Counted from the first letter of the stretch, positions 27,694 to 36,862 are shown. The stretch: 64,000 nt of DNA from G963678255 sp963678255 (GCA_963678255.2 CAXXTW010000002.1:558001-622000); one strand, 5' to 3'. The notes: generated by a model not told the origin, from the letters alone. Numbers and translations: made by a program.

Positions 27694-28902
27694 ATGAAGT
27701 GTGTTGAAGATCAAATGAAAATGATTAAAAAAGGGGTTGAAGAAATCATCCCTAAAGAAGACTTAATTAAAAAAATTGAAAAATCTATTAAAACCAATAA
27801 ACCTTTAAGAATTAAATATGGAATTGACCCGACTGGATATGATGTGCATATCGGACATCTTGTCCCCATTAGAAAAATGAGAGAATTCCAGGACTTAGGT
27901 CATACTGGAGTTATTATTATTGGTGATTTCACGGCTCAAATCGGTGATCCTACAGGAAGAGATGAATCTAGACCTCCTTTGACTGCTGAAATGGTTAAAA
28001 AAAATAGCGAAAAATATATGGAACAACTCTTTACCGTTTTAGATAAAGATAAAACTGAAATTCGTTATCAATCTGAATGGTTTGGTGGTATGAATATGAT
28101 GGATGTTATTAAATTGATGTCCAAGTTTACTTTGGCTCAATTTATGGCACATGATACCTTTAGAAAAAGATGGGAAAGTGGAAATCCCCTTTTTATGAAT
28201 GAAATTATGTACCCTCTTTTACAAGGTTATGATAGTGTCGCCATTAACTCTGATATTGAATTAGGTGCTACCGAACAAAAATTTAATATTCTCTGCGGAA
28301 GAGATATGCAAAGATTTTATAATATGGATCAACAAGTCGCTGTGCTTTCTCCAATTCTCTTAGGTACAGATGGTATAAATAAAATGGGAAAAAGCCTGAA
28401 TAACTATATTGCTGTCTTTGATTTACCTTTTGATAAATATGGCAAAGTCATGTCTATCCCCGATAACTTAATTTTAAATTATTTTAATTATGCCACAAAA
28501 GTTGATCCTGATGAGATTGATAATATAAAAAAAGAATTGGAATCTGGATCTAATCCAAAATATATAAAACAACGTCTGGCTCGTGAAATTGTTTCTCTTT
28601 ATCACGGAGCAGAAGAAGGAATGAAGGTTGAGGAAGAATTTAATAAAATCTTTAGTCAAAAAGAAATCCCTACTGATATTGAAGAATATACTGTCTCACA
28701 GAGCCCTCTTTGGATAGTTAAATTGTTGACAGATTCAAATCTTTGTGCTTCAGGCGGTGAAGCCAGAAGAATGATCAAACAGGGAGCTGTCTCCATTAAT
28801 GGTGAAAAGATTACTGATGAAAACCTTCAGTTAGAAATTCTCAGTGAACAAATCATTAAAGTTGGAAAAAGAAAATTCCTTAAAATAATAAAAGGATCAT
28901 AG
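27694..28902 (+). CDS. tyrS: Tyrosyl-tRNA synthetase
   Basis: A 402-residue class Ic synthetase. The Rossmann fold begins LRIKYGIDPTGYDVHIGHL, where HIGH is the first signature. The second signature appears as KMGKSLNNY, a variant of KMSKS. The C-terminal S4-like RNA-binding domain (SGGEARRMIKQGAVSINGEKI) is present. The short-linker architecture resembles the TyrZ-type bacterial clade. GGAG precedes the ATG. The M50 protease gene begins two bases after the stop. Confidence 0.96.
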   Translation: MKCVEDQMKMIKKGVEEIIPKEDLIKKIEKSIKTNKPLRIKYGIDPTGYDVHIGHLVPIRKMREFQDLGHTGVIIIGDFTAQIGDPTGRDESRPPLTAEMVKKNSEKYMEQLFTVLDKDKTEIRYQSEWFGGMNMMDVIKLMSKFTLAQFMAHDTFRKRWESGNPLFMNEIMYPLLQGYDSVAINSDIELGATEQKFNILCGRDMQRFYNMDQQVAVLSPILLGTDGINKMGKSLNNYIAVFDLPFDKYGKVMSIPDNLILNYFNYATKVDPDEIDNIKKELESGSNPKYIKQRLAREIVSLYHGAEEGMKVEEEFNKIFSQKEIPTDIEEYTVSQSPLWIVKLLTDSNLCASGGEARRMIKQGAVSINGEKITDENLQLEILSEQIIKVGKRKFLKIIKGS

Positions 28903-28903
28903 A

Positions 28904-29554
28904 ATGGAAAAAGTTATTGAGATTATTATTCAAGTAATAGTGGTTGTATCCAGTATTACTTTTCATGAGTTCTCTCACGGTTTAGTAGCTTATTGGCTTG
29001 GCGATGACACAGCAAAAAGGGCTGGAAGACTAACCCTCAATCCGATTAGTCATTTAGATCCTTTAGGAGCAATTATGCTTTTAATTGCTCATATTGGATG
29101 GGCAAAACCTGTTCCAATAAACCCTTATAATTTTCAAGATCTGAAAAAAGGAACAGCGCTGACTGCTGCTGCTGGACCTGCTTCCAACTTTTTACTCGCC
29201 CTAATTTCAGCTTTTATTCTACGTCTTTTCATGCATGTTATACCACCATACATAACCAATTCAATCTTTTTTATGAATTATATAATATTATTCCTATATT
29301 TTTGTGTTTTTATCAATATCGCACTTGGCTTATTTAATTTGATACCTTTCCCCCCTCTTGATGGTTCTAAAATCATTGGTGGATTTATGTCTGATAGTAT
29401 GTACTTCAGTTATACAGCCAAAGAAAAACAAGGGGCGATTCTACTTATGATAATCATGGCTATTTCGTGGATTTTTCATATCCCGATTTTTAGTCTGATC
29501 ATAGATAAACCTTTAAGATTTCTGACTTCTTTGTTAATTGGTCAACCAATGTAA
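28904..29554 (+). CDS. Site-2-protease-family (M50) membrane metalloprotease
   Basis: A 216-residue membrane protein with the zinc motif HEFSH at residues 21-25 in the first hydrophobic segment and NLIPFPPLDGSK, which supplies the third metal ligand Asp, in a later one. About five to six membrane spans and no PDZ domain place it in the short YwhC-like branch of S2P proteases rather than with RseP. These cut substrates within the membrane; the target here is unknown. It is spaced only two bases from tyrS and 38 bases from glnA, so it probably shares the tyrS transcript. Confidence 0.9.
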   Translation: MEKVIEIIIQVIVVVSSITFHEFSHGLVAYWLGDDTAKRAGRLTLNPISHLDPLGAIMLLIAHIGWAKPVPINPYNFQDLKKGTALTAAAGPASNFLLALISAFILRLFMHVIPPYITNSIFFMNYIILFLYFCVFINIALGLFNLIPFPPLDGSKIIGGFMSDSMYFSYTAKEKQGAILLMIIMAISWIFHIPIFSLIIDKPLRFLTSLLIGQPM

Positions 29555-29592
29555 TACATAAAAAATAAATAAAAATATAAATGGAGGTCATA

Positions 29593-31014
29593 ATGGACGT
29601 CACTCAGTTAAAAAGTATGATTGAAGAAAATGAGATTAAAGCAATTGATCTCAAATATTGCGGTCTTGAAGGCAGATGGTATCATATTACTTTCCCTGCT
29701 CGTCGTTTAGATTATGTATTGGAAAACGGTGTATCCTTTGATGGATCTAGTATCCCCGGCATGCGAGCAGTTGAATCAGGAGATATGATTATTAGACCTG
29801 ATATCGAAACTGCTTGGATAGACACATATTCTGAAGTCCCTACTCTCAGAATGTTATGTTCAATCTGTGATGCTTCAACAGGGATTGGTGTCAAAAAAGA
29901 CCCAAGAAGTGTGGCTCAAAGAGCTCAGGATTTTATGAAATCCACTGGTATTGCTGATGAATCTTTATGGATTCCTGAATTAGAATTCTATTTATTTGAT
30001 GAAGCATCCTTCTATAATTCAAAATACAGCACTGGATATCATTTTTCTTCAACACAAAATAAAGACTGCTTACCAGATGATTATGACGATAGTGATTCAA
30101 TTTCCCAACAAGATCGTAAAGGCTATCATATGGATTCACCTTTTGATCGTTATTTCGAACTTAGAGCTCAATGCGTTGAAGAAATGGAAGATATGGGAAT
30201 TAATGTCCGCTACCATCACCATGAAGTTGGACTTGCTGGACAACAAGAAATCGAAACCGAATTATCAGAATTCCCTAAAATTTGTGATTCTGTTATGGTT
30301 ATGAAAGATACGATACGCAAAGTTGCTCATGAATATGGCTTATCATCAACCTTTATGCCAAAACCTATTTATAATGAACCTGGGAATGGCTTACACTATC
30401 ATATTATGTTAAAAAAAGAAGGGAAAAACGTTTTCTTCCATAAAGGCAATTACGCAGATCTTTCTCAGGATGCTTTATTCTTTATCGGTGGAATCCTTAA
30501 ACACGGTTCTTCATTAACCGCTTTCACTAATCCTAGTACTAATTCTTTTAAAAGATTACTACCTGGATTTGAAGCACCTGTTAAACTTTTCTTTGGTTTA
30601 GCAAACAGAAGTGCTGCCATTCGTATCCCAAATTATGTTCATACTGAAGCAGGAAAAAGAATTGAATTCAGAACAGGTGATGCAACCGCTAACCCTTACC
30701 TTGCCATGAGTGCCATTCTTATGGCTGGTCTTGATGGTATCAAAAACCAAATTAACCCTCGTGAACTTGGTTATGGACCTTATGATGACAATGTATTCAG
30801 CTGGCCAAAATCTATGCAGGATGAATTAAAATCTATTCCTACCAGCCTAACTGAAGCTTTAGAAGCACTAAAAGCTGATCATGATTACCTCCTTCAGGGT
30901 GATGTCTTTAATAAAGATTTACTTGAAGCGTGGATTACTATTAAAACTAAAGAAGTAGAAGCAATTAATAACAGACCTCATCCTTATGAAATGAATCTGT
31001 ATTACAATATTTAA
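29593..31014 (+). CDS. glnA: Glutamine synthetase, type I
   Basis: A 473-residue GSI enzyme that assimilates ammonia onto glutamate. Visible motifs are VSFDGSSIPGM, the metal/substrate region PELEFYLFD, NVRYHHHEVGLAGQQEIE, the ATP-binding-type segment NPSTNSFKRLLPGFEAP, and RIEFRTGDATANPYLAM. The C-terminus ends RPHPYEMNLYYNI, as in the shorter GSI-alpha enzymes controlled by feedback rather than adenylylation. ATG 29593 is chosen because GGAGG lies just before it; the in-frame ATG at 29581 overlaps that site. A strong terminator follows. Confidence 0.96.
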   Translation: MDVTQLKSMIEENEIKAIDLKYCGLEGRWYHITFPARRLDYVLENGVSFDGSSIPGMRAVESGDMIIRPDIETAWIDTYSEVPTLRMLCSICDASTGIGVKKDPRSVAQRAQDFMKSTGIADESLWIPELEFYLFDEASFYNSKYSTGYHFSSTQNKDCLPDDYDDSDSISQQDRKGYHMDSPFDRYFELRAQCVEEMEDMGINVRYHHHEVGLAGQQEIETELSEFPKICDSVMVMKDTIRKVAHEYGLSSTFMPKPIYNEPGNGLHYHIMLKKEGKNVFFHKGNYADLSQDALFFIGGILKHGSSLTAFTNPSTNSFKRLLPGFEAPVKLFFGLANRSAAIRIPNYVHTEAGKRIEFRTGDATANPYLAMSAILMAGLDGIKNQINPRELGYGPYDDNVFSWPKSMQDELKSIPTSLTEALEALKADHDYLLQGDVFNKDLLEAWITIKTKEVEAINNRPHPYEMNLYYNI

Positions 31015-31028
31015 TCAATCATTTTTTA

Positions 31029-31061
31029 AACAGGAGACTCTTATGTCTCCTGTTTGTTTTT
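31029..31061 (+). terminator. Terminator after glnA
   Basis: AACAGGAGAC (31029-31038) pairs with GTCTCCTGTT (31045-31054), loop TCTTAT, followed by TGTTTTTA. Confidence 0.9.
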
Positions 31062-31075
31062 AATTAGGAATTACT

Positions 31076-31861
31076 ATGAAATATGATCCTATAAAGAATG
31101 TTTTTGCCAATCTCATTGAGAATAATGCTTTTTTCAGAAAATCTTTCTATTTAACCTTGCAATTAATAATTCTCAGACAATGGCATGTCAAAAAAGAAAT
31201 TAAAGCTCTTCACAATAAAAAAGATACTTTTACTTTTTATGATGCTGGTGCTGGATTTTGCCAATATAGCGATTTTATTCTCAGCTATTTTCCTAATGCG
31301 TCTGTCATTGCTATGGATTTAAAAACTGATTATATGCTTTCTTTTCAGAATTATCTAAAGAGAAAAGGTATCAACAAAATCAGCATTTATCAAGGTGATC
31401 TACAGTCCTTTATCCCTCAAAAAAAAGCTGATATTGCTATAGCTATTGATATTTTGGAACATATTCAAAATGATCGGCAGGTTTTAAAAAACATCTATAA
31501 TTCCTTAAACCATAACAGTCATCTTATCATTTCCACACCTAGTAATTTAGATAAAGCTGCCGCTTTTACTGAAGAACATGTCAGGCCAGGTTATGCAATG
31601 GAAGATTTAATAGAAAAAGTCCAAACTGCTGGCTTTAAAGTAAAAACAGTTAAATACTCCTATGGATTTTGGGGAAAGATTTATTGGATACTCGGCATGA
31701 AAATACCTTTAACAATGACTAGTCTCTCAAAATTGTTTTTAATTATCTTACCTATTTATTTTTTATTTGTTATCCCTTTCAATCTGGTTTTTATGTATCT
31801 TGATATGATAATACATAACAAAAAAGGGAATGGGTTGATTTTAGTTGCTGAAAAAGAATAA
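31076..31861 (+). CDS. Class I SAM-dependent methyltransferase with membrane tail
   Basis: A 261-residue protein. Motif I appears as FYDAGAGFCQYSDFIL, the acidic residue ending beta-2 as AMDLK, and motif II/III as AIAIDILEHIQNDRQVL. Together these define a Methyltransf_11-type fold. A hydrophobic segment near residues 225-250 (ILPIYFLFVIPFNLVFMYL) suggests membrane anchoring, so a lipid, quinone or envelope substrate is plausible. It is preceded by the glnA terminator, and the ATG is preceded by TTAGGAA. Confidence 0.8.
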   Translation: MKYDPIKNVFANLIENNAFFRKSFYLTLQLIILRQWHVKKEIKALHNKKDTFTFYDAGAGFCQYSDFILSYFPNASVIAMDLKTDYMLSFQNYLKRKGINKISIYQGDLQSFIPQKKADIAIAIDILEHIQNDRQVLKNIYNSLNHNSHLIISTPSNLDKAAAFTEEHVRPGYAMEDLIEKVQTAGFKVKTVKYSYGFWGKIYWILGMKIPLTMTSLSKLFLIILPIYFLFVIPFNLVFMYLDMIIHNKKGNGLILVAEKE

Positions 31862-31886
31862 AATTATAAAGCCAATATACACTTTT

Positions 31887-31912
31887 GAATAGTGACCTAT
31901 TCACTTTATCCT
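31887..31912 (+). terminator. Weak hairpin after the methyltransferase gene
   Basis: GAATAG (31887-31892) and CTATTC (31897-31902) enclose TGAC, followed by a T-rich stretch. A second weak repeat, GTTCAA...TTGAAC, lies further on. Either may end the transcript. Confidence 0.35.
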
Positions 31913-32004
31913 TTTCTATTCCGTTTTATCTGTGCTTTCAGGGGTTCAAGGACTTTATTTATTGAACTCTTATTTATTTAAATCAATCCATTTCTTTTTT
32001 AAAA

Positions 32005-32421
32005 CTACATCTCATATATTTCTGATTCCATGCTCCCCTTTTTCATGTATTCGATAGCTGTCGGTTGACATTCAATAACAGTAAACAAGGGATTTTCTTC
32101 ATTGTCCCAATACTCTTTGATCCAAGCAAACTCAGAATAAATTCTATGTTTAAGGGTTTGGTCATTCATAAAAATTGCATGACCACGAATTCTGATATAC
32201 CAAAAAGGTAAGTCTTCTTCAAAAGTTAAGTAAAGCTCAAAACTGTCATTTTCAAGTAGCTCTTTGTATTTAGAAGATTGCTTTCCTGTAACGATATACA
32301 GTTTATTTTCAAACTTTAATAATGACATACTTCTAACTCTTGCCTGATTTTGATAGCAAGTAGCAATAGGACATTCACTCTCTTTCTGAATTTGTAATAA
32401 AACTTGTTCTAATATGTTCAT
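32005..32421 (-). CDS. Pyridoxamine 5'-phosphate oxidase-like flavin protein
   Basis: A 138-residue split-barrel protein. It has the family pattern: CPIATCYQNQARVRSMSLLKF early on, LYIVTGKQSSKYKELLEN in the flavin-binding strand-helix region, and FWYIRIRGHAIFMND. Such small proteins bind FMN, F420 or heme and are often electron acceptors or reductases of unknown substrate. GGAGGTT precedes the ATG. It lies 78 bases below the polyferredoxin gene on the same strand, so the two may form a redox pair. Confidence 0.75.
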   Translation of the reverse strand: MNILEQVLLQIQKESECPIATCYQNQARVRSMSLLKFENKLYIVTGKQSSKYKELLENDSFELYLTFEEDLPFWYIRIRGHAIFMNDQTLKHRIYSEFAWIKEYWDNEENPLFTVIECQPTAIEYMKKGSMESEIYEM

Positions 32422-32499
32422 TATAACCTCCAGTATTTTTTGTAAACTTAAAACTCATCATTTATTTTTCTGTTAAATATCTCTTTAGATCATTTTTAA

Positions 32500-33690
32500 T
32501 CAAGTATTTTTTTTATTCTTTTTTGTTTTCTTACTAAAATGATTAATAGGAGGATTCGTTCTTTTTCTGCTTGAAAACATAATAGATCCAGTTGGACAAG
32601 CTTCTCTACAGGAATAGCAAGAAAAGCAGTCAGGTATAGTTTTTTTATTCTTGTGTAAGATTGCACTCATGACAGTTGAAGGGCAAGCATCACTACATTT
32701 ATGACAAGCAATGCAAGAATTATAATCAACACTTATTCTAGTGATGCTAATTTTTTCTACAAGCCAACCAATTAAACCAAAAGGACAAATAAGATGACAC
32801 CAAGGTCTATAGATAAATAGACTTAACAACATAACAATTCCCACAAAACCAATACCTATAACACCTAACTGACTAATATTAAAAATTTTAAACAAGTCTA
32901 TCTTCTCAACAATATCGACACTCCATCCAATAGCGATGATGATAAATAATAAAAAAAATATAATTCTTATGGAATTCGTTAATATGAAAGGTAACTTTAC
33001 TTGCTTACCAATAATTGAATCATGATTTGCTTTTCGATTTATTCTAAAGATCAAATCTTGCAAAGTACCAGCTTGACAACCCCAAGCACAGATATATTTA
33101 TTAGCTAAAATTACTATAATTAGGAATATTAGTAATGCAATTAGTCTAGGAGGAAAAACTACATGGGCTGTAATAAATAAAAATACTGCATCTTTTATTG
33201 TCCCCATTGGACTTGGATCCGACCCCATGATTATTCCGAAGATAGTTAATGAAATAAACAACATCCAATTACGATATGAAGATGAAAGTTTGTTTCTTTT
33301 TGAATAAATAAAGATAAAGGCTAGAAAGCCAAACCATAGAGCAAATTTTACGACTATCTTTCTCCAGTTCTTGCTTGCATGTTCTGCTATTAGTGCCATA
33401 TTTTTTGTAACTAAAGATAAGATTTCAGCCTCTGACCCAAATTGAGATAATTTTTTATCTAAATCATTCTCTGAAGAAAGTTTAAATATTTTTAGAGAAA
33501 TCTCTTTTGTTATATGATTTTCTTCACTAAACTGATTAATTGTCATTTCAGTATTCACAATAAATGATTTAGGGATAACTATTTCTTCTGATTTGCTTTG
33601 CCATAATTGATTTGACAAGATAGATATACCAATGACGAAAGATACTAAAACTATAAAAAGTATAAACACTTTCATTTGTGAATTCTTCAT
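32500..33690 (-). CDS. NapH/NosR-like membrane polyferredoxin
   Basis: A 396-residue membrane protein with a first membrane segment at residues ~5-25, a ~90-residue extracytoplasmic region, and about five further spans. It has a cytoplasmic CxxxCP motif (WGCQAG / CHLICPFG), then two C-terminal 4Fe-4S motifs, CIACHKCSDACP and CFSCYSCREACP. This matches the NapH/NosR/RdxA group, which passes electrons between quinones and periplasmic or cytoplasmic acceptors. ATG 33690 has GAGGAG upstream and is preferred over a longer frame to 33738. A small flavin protein follows. Confidence 0.82.
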   Translation of the reverse strand: MKNSQMKVFILFIVLVSFVIGISILSNQLWQSKSEEIVIPKSFIVNTEMTINQFSEENHITKEISLKIFKLSSENDLDKKLSQFGSEAEILSLVTKNMALIAEHASKNWRKIVVKFALWFGFLAFIFIYSKRNKLSSSYRNWMLFISLTIFGIIMGSDPSPMGTIKDAVFLFITAHVVFPPRLIALLIFLIIVILANKYICAWGCQAGTLQDLIFRINRKANHDSIIGKQVKLPFILTNSIRIIFFLLFIIIAIGWSVDIVEKIDLFKIFNISQLGVIGIGFVGIVMLLSLFIYRPWCHLICPFGLIGWLVEKISITRISVDYNSCIACHKCSDACPSTVMSAILHKNKKTIPDCFSCYSCREACPTGSIMFSSRKRTNPPINHFSKKTKKNKKNT

Positions 33691-34069
33691 AAAAATACTC
33701 CTCTTTACTTTAATAAAAACATCCTTCAGATTTCTCATTTACTACTGTTCAGTTTAAATTATTACCTAATCATGTCCATAAAAATTAGGTACTAGTCTTT
33801 GATCTTAAGAGTTAATAATAATCTTAATAAGATTATAAATTTGTACTTCTTTACTAATATAGTTATGATATTTAAATGATATTGTCAATAGATATTCTTC
33901 TGAATTTTTAACATTTTCTCAAAAAAATACTTTCCATTGGCATTTAATATGCTTATTAAAATCAAAGAATTGATGAAGAATTAAATATAGTTGCTATAAT
34001 ATCATAAAGTTCTAAAAATTAAACATCAATTTGATATAAAAGTCAAAATTAATGATATAAGGAGAGGTT
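33691..34069. other. Divergent AT-rich intergenic region
   Basis: It carries a -24/-12-type promoter for the plus-strand DUF4097 gene (33938-33953). On the minus strand, TTGACA near 33889 followed by TAACTA at 17 bases is a weak sigma-70 candidate for the polyferredoxin gene. No small gene was seen. Confidence 0.4.
33938..33953 (+). promoter_or_regulatory. Sigma-54 (-24/-12) promoter upstream of the DUF4097 gene
   Basis: TGGCATTTAATATGCT has GG and GC at the exact RpoN spacing and shares TGGCAT and TGCT with the flgB promoter at 18838. It lies 117 bases above the DUF4097 start, so the leader would be about 105 bases. Confidence 0.55.
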
Positions 34070-34870
34070 ATGTTTAAGAAGACTTTATTCGTGATTGCTA
34101 TGGTTGTTATTGTTGTTTCTTCGCTTTTTTGCATGGAGATCAATTTATCAAAGGATTTTAACTCAAAGTATAAGGTTCATCGTAAAAAAAAGGTAGTGTT
34201 TAATTCATTTCCCAATGATATTACCATTAGCCTTACCAATACTGACCTTAAAATCGTCCCCTGTAAGGATAATGATGCTTATTTTATGATTGATTATTAC
34301 GAATATGAAAAAGATGATGTCAGTTTTGGTATTTCTGATAAAACCTTTTTTACCAAAACTAAATCAAAAAAAGATTGTAGTCTTTCAAGTATTATTGCTT
34401 ATATCCCAGAGAATACTCTCATTGATTCAAGAACTGTAAGCGGTGATCTTTATATCTCCAATATGATGAGTAATTCTATTAAAATAATTTCAGTCAGTGG
34501 TGATATCTTTGTCGAAGAGCTGACAAACCTGGATAGAGCGAGAATCAGTTCTACTAGCGGTGATATTCATCTATTAAATTGCAGAAATATATCAGATTTA
34601 AAAATGGATACTGTTAGTGGAGATATTAAAATAAATCAGGTTAACGCCAAAAGATCTGAATTTGATACAACCAGTGGAGATTTAAATTGCTTAGATTCTT
34701 CATTAAACAGTATTAATTTTAAATCTGTTTCTGGAGAAATTGGATTTACTAAATGTCAAATTTCTGATTTTTCAGGAGATACTGTTAGTGGTGACTTAAT
34801 ATTAGACAACACAAAAATAAGCACAAAGCATTTTTCATCAGTATCTGGTGATGAGATAATTCGAAATTAA
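34070..34870 (+). CDS. Exported DUF4097-type beta-helix protein
   Basis: A 266-residue protein with a signal peptide (~1-22, ending SLFC|MEI). Its body is built from repeats containing SGDI / VSGDL / TSGDI, a right-handed beta-helix pattern of DUF4097 proteins, at least seven copies from ~residue 120 to the C-terminus. The cysteine at the end of the signal region is not in a convincing lipobox, so periplasmic or lipoprotein fates are both possible. Family members often belong to envelope-stress circuits. GGAGAGG precedes the ATG. A -24/-12 promoter upstream is unusual for this family. Confidence 0.85.
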   Translation: MFKKTLFVIAMVVIVVSSLFCMEINLSKDFNSKYKVHRKKKVVFNSFPNDITISLTNTDLKIVPCKDNDAYFMIDYYEYEKDDVSFGISDKTFFTKTKSKKDCSLSSIIAYIPENTLIDSRTVSGDLYISNMMSNSIKIISVSGDIFVEELTNLDRARISSTSGDIHLLNCRNISDLKMDTVSGDIKINQVNAKRSEFDTTSGDLNCLDSSLNSINFKSVSGEIGFTKCQISDFSGDTVSGDLILDNTKISTKHFSSVSGDEIIRN

Positions 34871-34890
34871 GGGATCTCAGATCCCTTTTT
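34869..34890 (+). terminator. Terminator after the DUF4097 gene
   Basis: AAGGGATCT (34869-34877) pairs with AGATCCCTT (34879-34887), effectively a GGGAT/ATCCC stem with a small loop, followed by a T run. It overlaps the end of the convergent TfoX-N gene. Confidence 0.8.
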
Positions 34891-35206
34891 TCTTTTTTGG
34901 TTTCATCTCTGGAAGTTCCTGATAGCTTTCTAGAATTAAATGACTTAACCAATCAGAATCATCCAAGTTTTCTTCTATTAGAAAGCTATTCTTAGCTCCT
35001 GGATATGGAGGAGCTTCAATAACTTCACCTATAAATTTTCTTCCCTTTTCTGTTGGTTTTACAAAAAGCTTATTATCACATATCAAGGCAACAATTTTGC
35101 CATTTAAATATAATCCATATTCACCAAACATTTTTTTATAACTAACAATACCTATTTCTGATATTTGCTCTACAATATATTCTACAAAATCTTTATCTGA
35201 AGCCAT
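34877..35206 (-). CDS. TfoX N-terminal-domain protein
   Basis: This 109-residue protein matches the TfoX_N domain throughout: VSYKKMFGEYGLYLNGKIVALICDNKLFVKP, then AKNSFLIEEN. It ends in a lysine-rich tail. In gamma-proteobacteria this domain belongs to the competence regulator TfoX/Sxy, but single-domain proteins like this are widespread and of unknown role. It has its own start with AAAGGA upstream and is convergent with the DUF4097 gene. Confidence 0.9.
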   Translation of the reverse strand: MASDKDFVEYIVEQISEIGIVSYKKMFGEYGLYLNGKIVALICDNKLFVKPTEKGRKFIGEVIEAPPYPGAKNSFLIEENLDDSDWLSHLILESYQELPEMKPKKKKGI

Positions 35207-35273
35207 ACTTTATCCTTTTCATTAAAAATTTCCTATAGTTTCATTTTTTGATTATATTTTGTCCAGTTTTTTA

Positions 35274-35302
35274 TTGACTATTTTAAAAATAAATACTATT
35301 CT
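35274..35302 (+). promoter_or_regulatory. Sigma-70-type promoter of the solute-binding protein gene
   Basis: TTGACT (35274-35279), a 17-base spacer and TATTCT (35297-35302), 20 bases above the start codon. Confidence 0.6.
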
Positions 35303-35322
35303 TTCAGATCTGAGAGGTAAAT

Positions 35323-36087
35323 ATGAATAAAAAGTGTTTTTTAATTATATTGATAACTTTCTTATCAATAAGTCTCTTTTGCGAAAAAATTAAAGTAAGA
35401 GTTACTAACTATCCTCCCCAATACTTTAGAGATGCAAATGGAAAATGGACAGGTATTGATATTGAACTGGCTGAAGCAATAATCTTGAAAGCTGGATATA
35501 CACCAGAATTTGTAGAATTACCTTGGTCAAGAGCATTAAAAGATATTGAAGAGGGAAACATTGATATGATGATGAATCTGAGTAAAACAGATGAACGTTC
35601 AAACTTTTTAAATTGGATAGGACCAGAAAGACATTCAAAAATGATTATCGTAGTAAATAAAGTGAATACTAATATGAAAATAAACAAGATTGATGATTTA
35701 GTTATTCTCGCAAAAAAGATGAATATAAACTTTGGCATACAAAGCGATGCTTTTTATTCAGAAGATTTTAATGAAATACTTAAAGATCCAATTTTTAAAC
35801 CATACTTTGAAACAGTTCCAAAATCTGAAACTAATTATCGAAAATTAAAGTCTAAACGATTACTTGGTTTTTTTGAAGAAGCTTTAACTGCTACTGATCA
35901 AATAAAGAATAATCCTGACTATAATGAGTTTTGCATTCATTCTTTTCAAATATCTTCTGACCCTGTTTATTTTGGGATATCTAAAAAATTAAGTACTTTA
36001 AATTATGAAAAGCTAAAAAAAGCTTTTGATCAATTAGAAAAATCTGGTGAATTAAAGAAAATTAGAGATAAATATTATAAGTTGTAA
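35323..36087 (+). CDS. Periplasmic SBP_bac_3-type solute-binding protein
   Basis: A 254-residue protein with a signal peptide (~1-20) and an SBP family 3 fold. It begins KVRVTNYPPQYFRDANGKWTGIDIELAEAI and contains LPWSRALKDIEEGNIDMMMNLSKTDER, the hinge and ligand region of amino-acid-type binding proteins. No lipobox is convincing. GAGAGG precedes the ATG. It stands alone, convergent with an amino-acid ABC operon whose own binding-protein gene is broken. It could feed that transporter, or act as a sensor component like the SBP domains fused to the kinases in this window. Confidence 0.85.
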   Translation: MNKKCFLIILITFLSISLFCEKIKVRVTNYPPQYFRDANGKWTGIDIELAEAIILKAGYTPEFVELPWSRALKDIEEGNIDMMMNLSKTDERSNFLNWIGPERHSKMIIVVNKVNTNMKINKIDDLVILAKKMNINFGIQSDAFYSEDFNEILKDPIFKPYFETVPKSETNYRKLKSKRLLGFFEEALTATDQIKNNPDYNEFCIHSFQISSDPVYFGISKKLSTLNYEKLKKAFDQLEKSGELKKIRDKYYKL

Positions 36088-36110
36088 AAAAGGGATAGAA
36101 ACCTACCCCT
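36086..36110 (-). terminator. Terminator of the amino-acid ABC operon
   Basis: On the minus strand AGGGGTAG (36110-36103) pairs with CTATCCCT (36098-36091), loop GTTT, then a T run. It may also end the convergent binding-protein transcript. Confidence 0.8.
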
Positions 36111-36115
36111 CTTCA

Positions 36116-36847
36116 TTATTTTAAATGAGATACATCAAAGCCTGGTACATAGTACTTTCTCTCCAGAAAGTCCATAAAATTCGAAATTATCCATACCATA
36201 ATAAGATAGACTATTCCAATCAATAAAAATATCTGTAGATAATAAAATGTGTCTGAAGCAAAGTACTTTGCTTGAGCAAAAAGCTCAGGTACCTGAATAA
36301 TGTAAGCCACAGAAGTATATTTTACTAAATAGATAATCTCGTTTGATAACGAAGGTAAAGAAAACCTAAATGCCTGAGGTAATAACACTGAAAAAATTGA
36401 TTGCCATTTAGTTAACCCCAAACTCAGGGCAGCTTCATATTGTTCTTTTGAGATAGCGATAAAACCACCTTTTAGATATTCAGCCTGATAAGCAGCACTG
36501 TTCATTATAAAACCTATCATGGCAGCTGTTAAAGGTGATAATCGAACTCCAATGGTTGGAAAACCAAAGTATATGAAAAACAACTGCACTAGTAAAGGTG
36601 TTCCTCGAATTAAAGAGATGAATCCTCTTGCTAAGCCTTTAAAAAATTTATTCCCATATAAAACTCCTAACACTAAAGGTATTGAGGCTAAAAAACCAAA
36701 AACGCCTGAAAAGATCGTTAACTCAAGAGTAAGCCAAAGTCCTTTACCAAAATTGGGCAAATAATGTATAAATTTAGCAATAAATTGAGATAATCCAAAG
36801 TCCCCCATTACTAAACCGTTTTGAAGAATAATTGTAATTAAGCTCAT
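36116..36847 (-). CDS. Polar amino-acid ABC transporter permease (second)
   Basis: A 243-residue HisMQ-type permease with about five membrane spans. The ATPase-coupling EAA loop is YEAALSLGLTKWQSIFSVLLPQAFRFSLP, and the family signature LIRGTPLLVQLFFIYFG is present. It pairs with the other permease of the operon to form the heterodimeric channel for a polar amino acid. It begins 15 bases after the ATPase gene and is the last gene of the operon. Confidence 0.92.
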   Translation of the reverse strand: MSLITIILQNGLVMGDFGLSQFIAKFIHYLPNFGKGLWLTLELTIFSGVFGFLASIPLVLGVLYGNKFFKGLARGFISLIRGTPLLVQLFFIYFGFPTIGVRLSPLTAAMIGFIMNSAAYQAEYLKGGFIAISKEQYEAALSLGLTKWQSIFSVLLPQAFRFSLPSLSNEIIYLVKYTSVAYIIQVPELFAQAKYFASDTFYYLQIFLLIGIVYLIMVWIISNFMDFLERKYYVPGFDVSHLK

Positions 36848-36862
36848 ACTGACCTTCCTTTT

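Noticed and set aside
34120..34131. Lipobox in the DUF4097 protein (LFC)
   Set aside because: The residues before Cys do not fit the lipobox pattern well, so lipoprotein status was left open.
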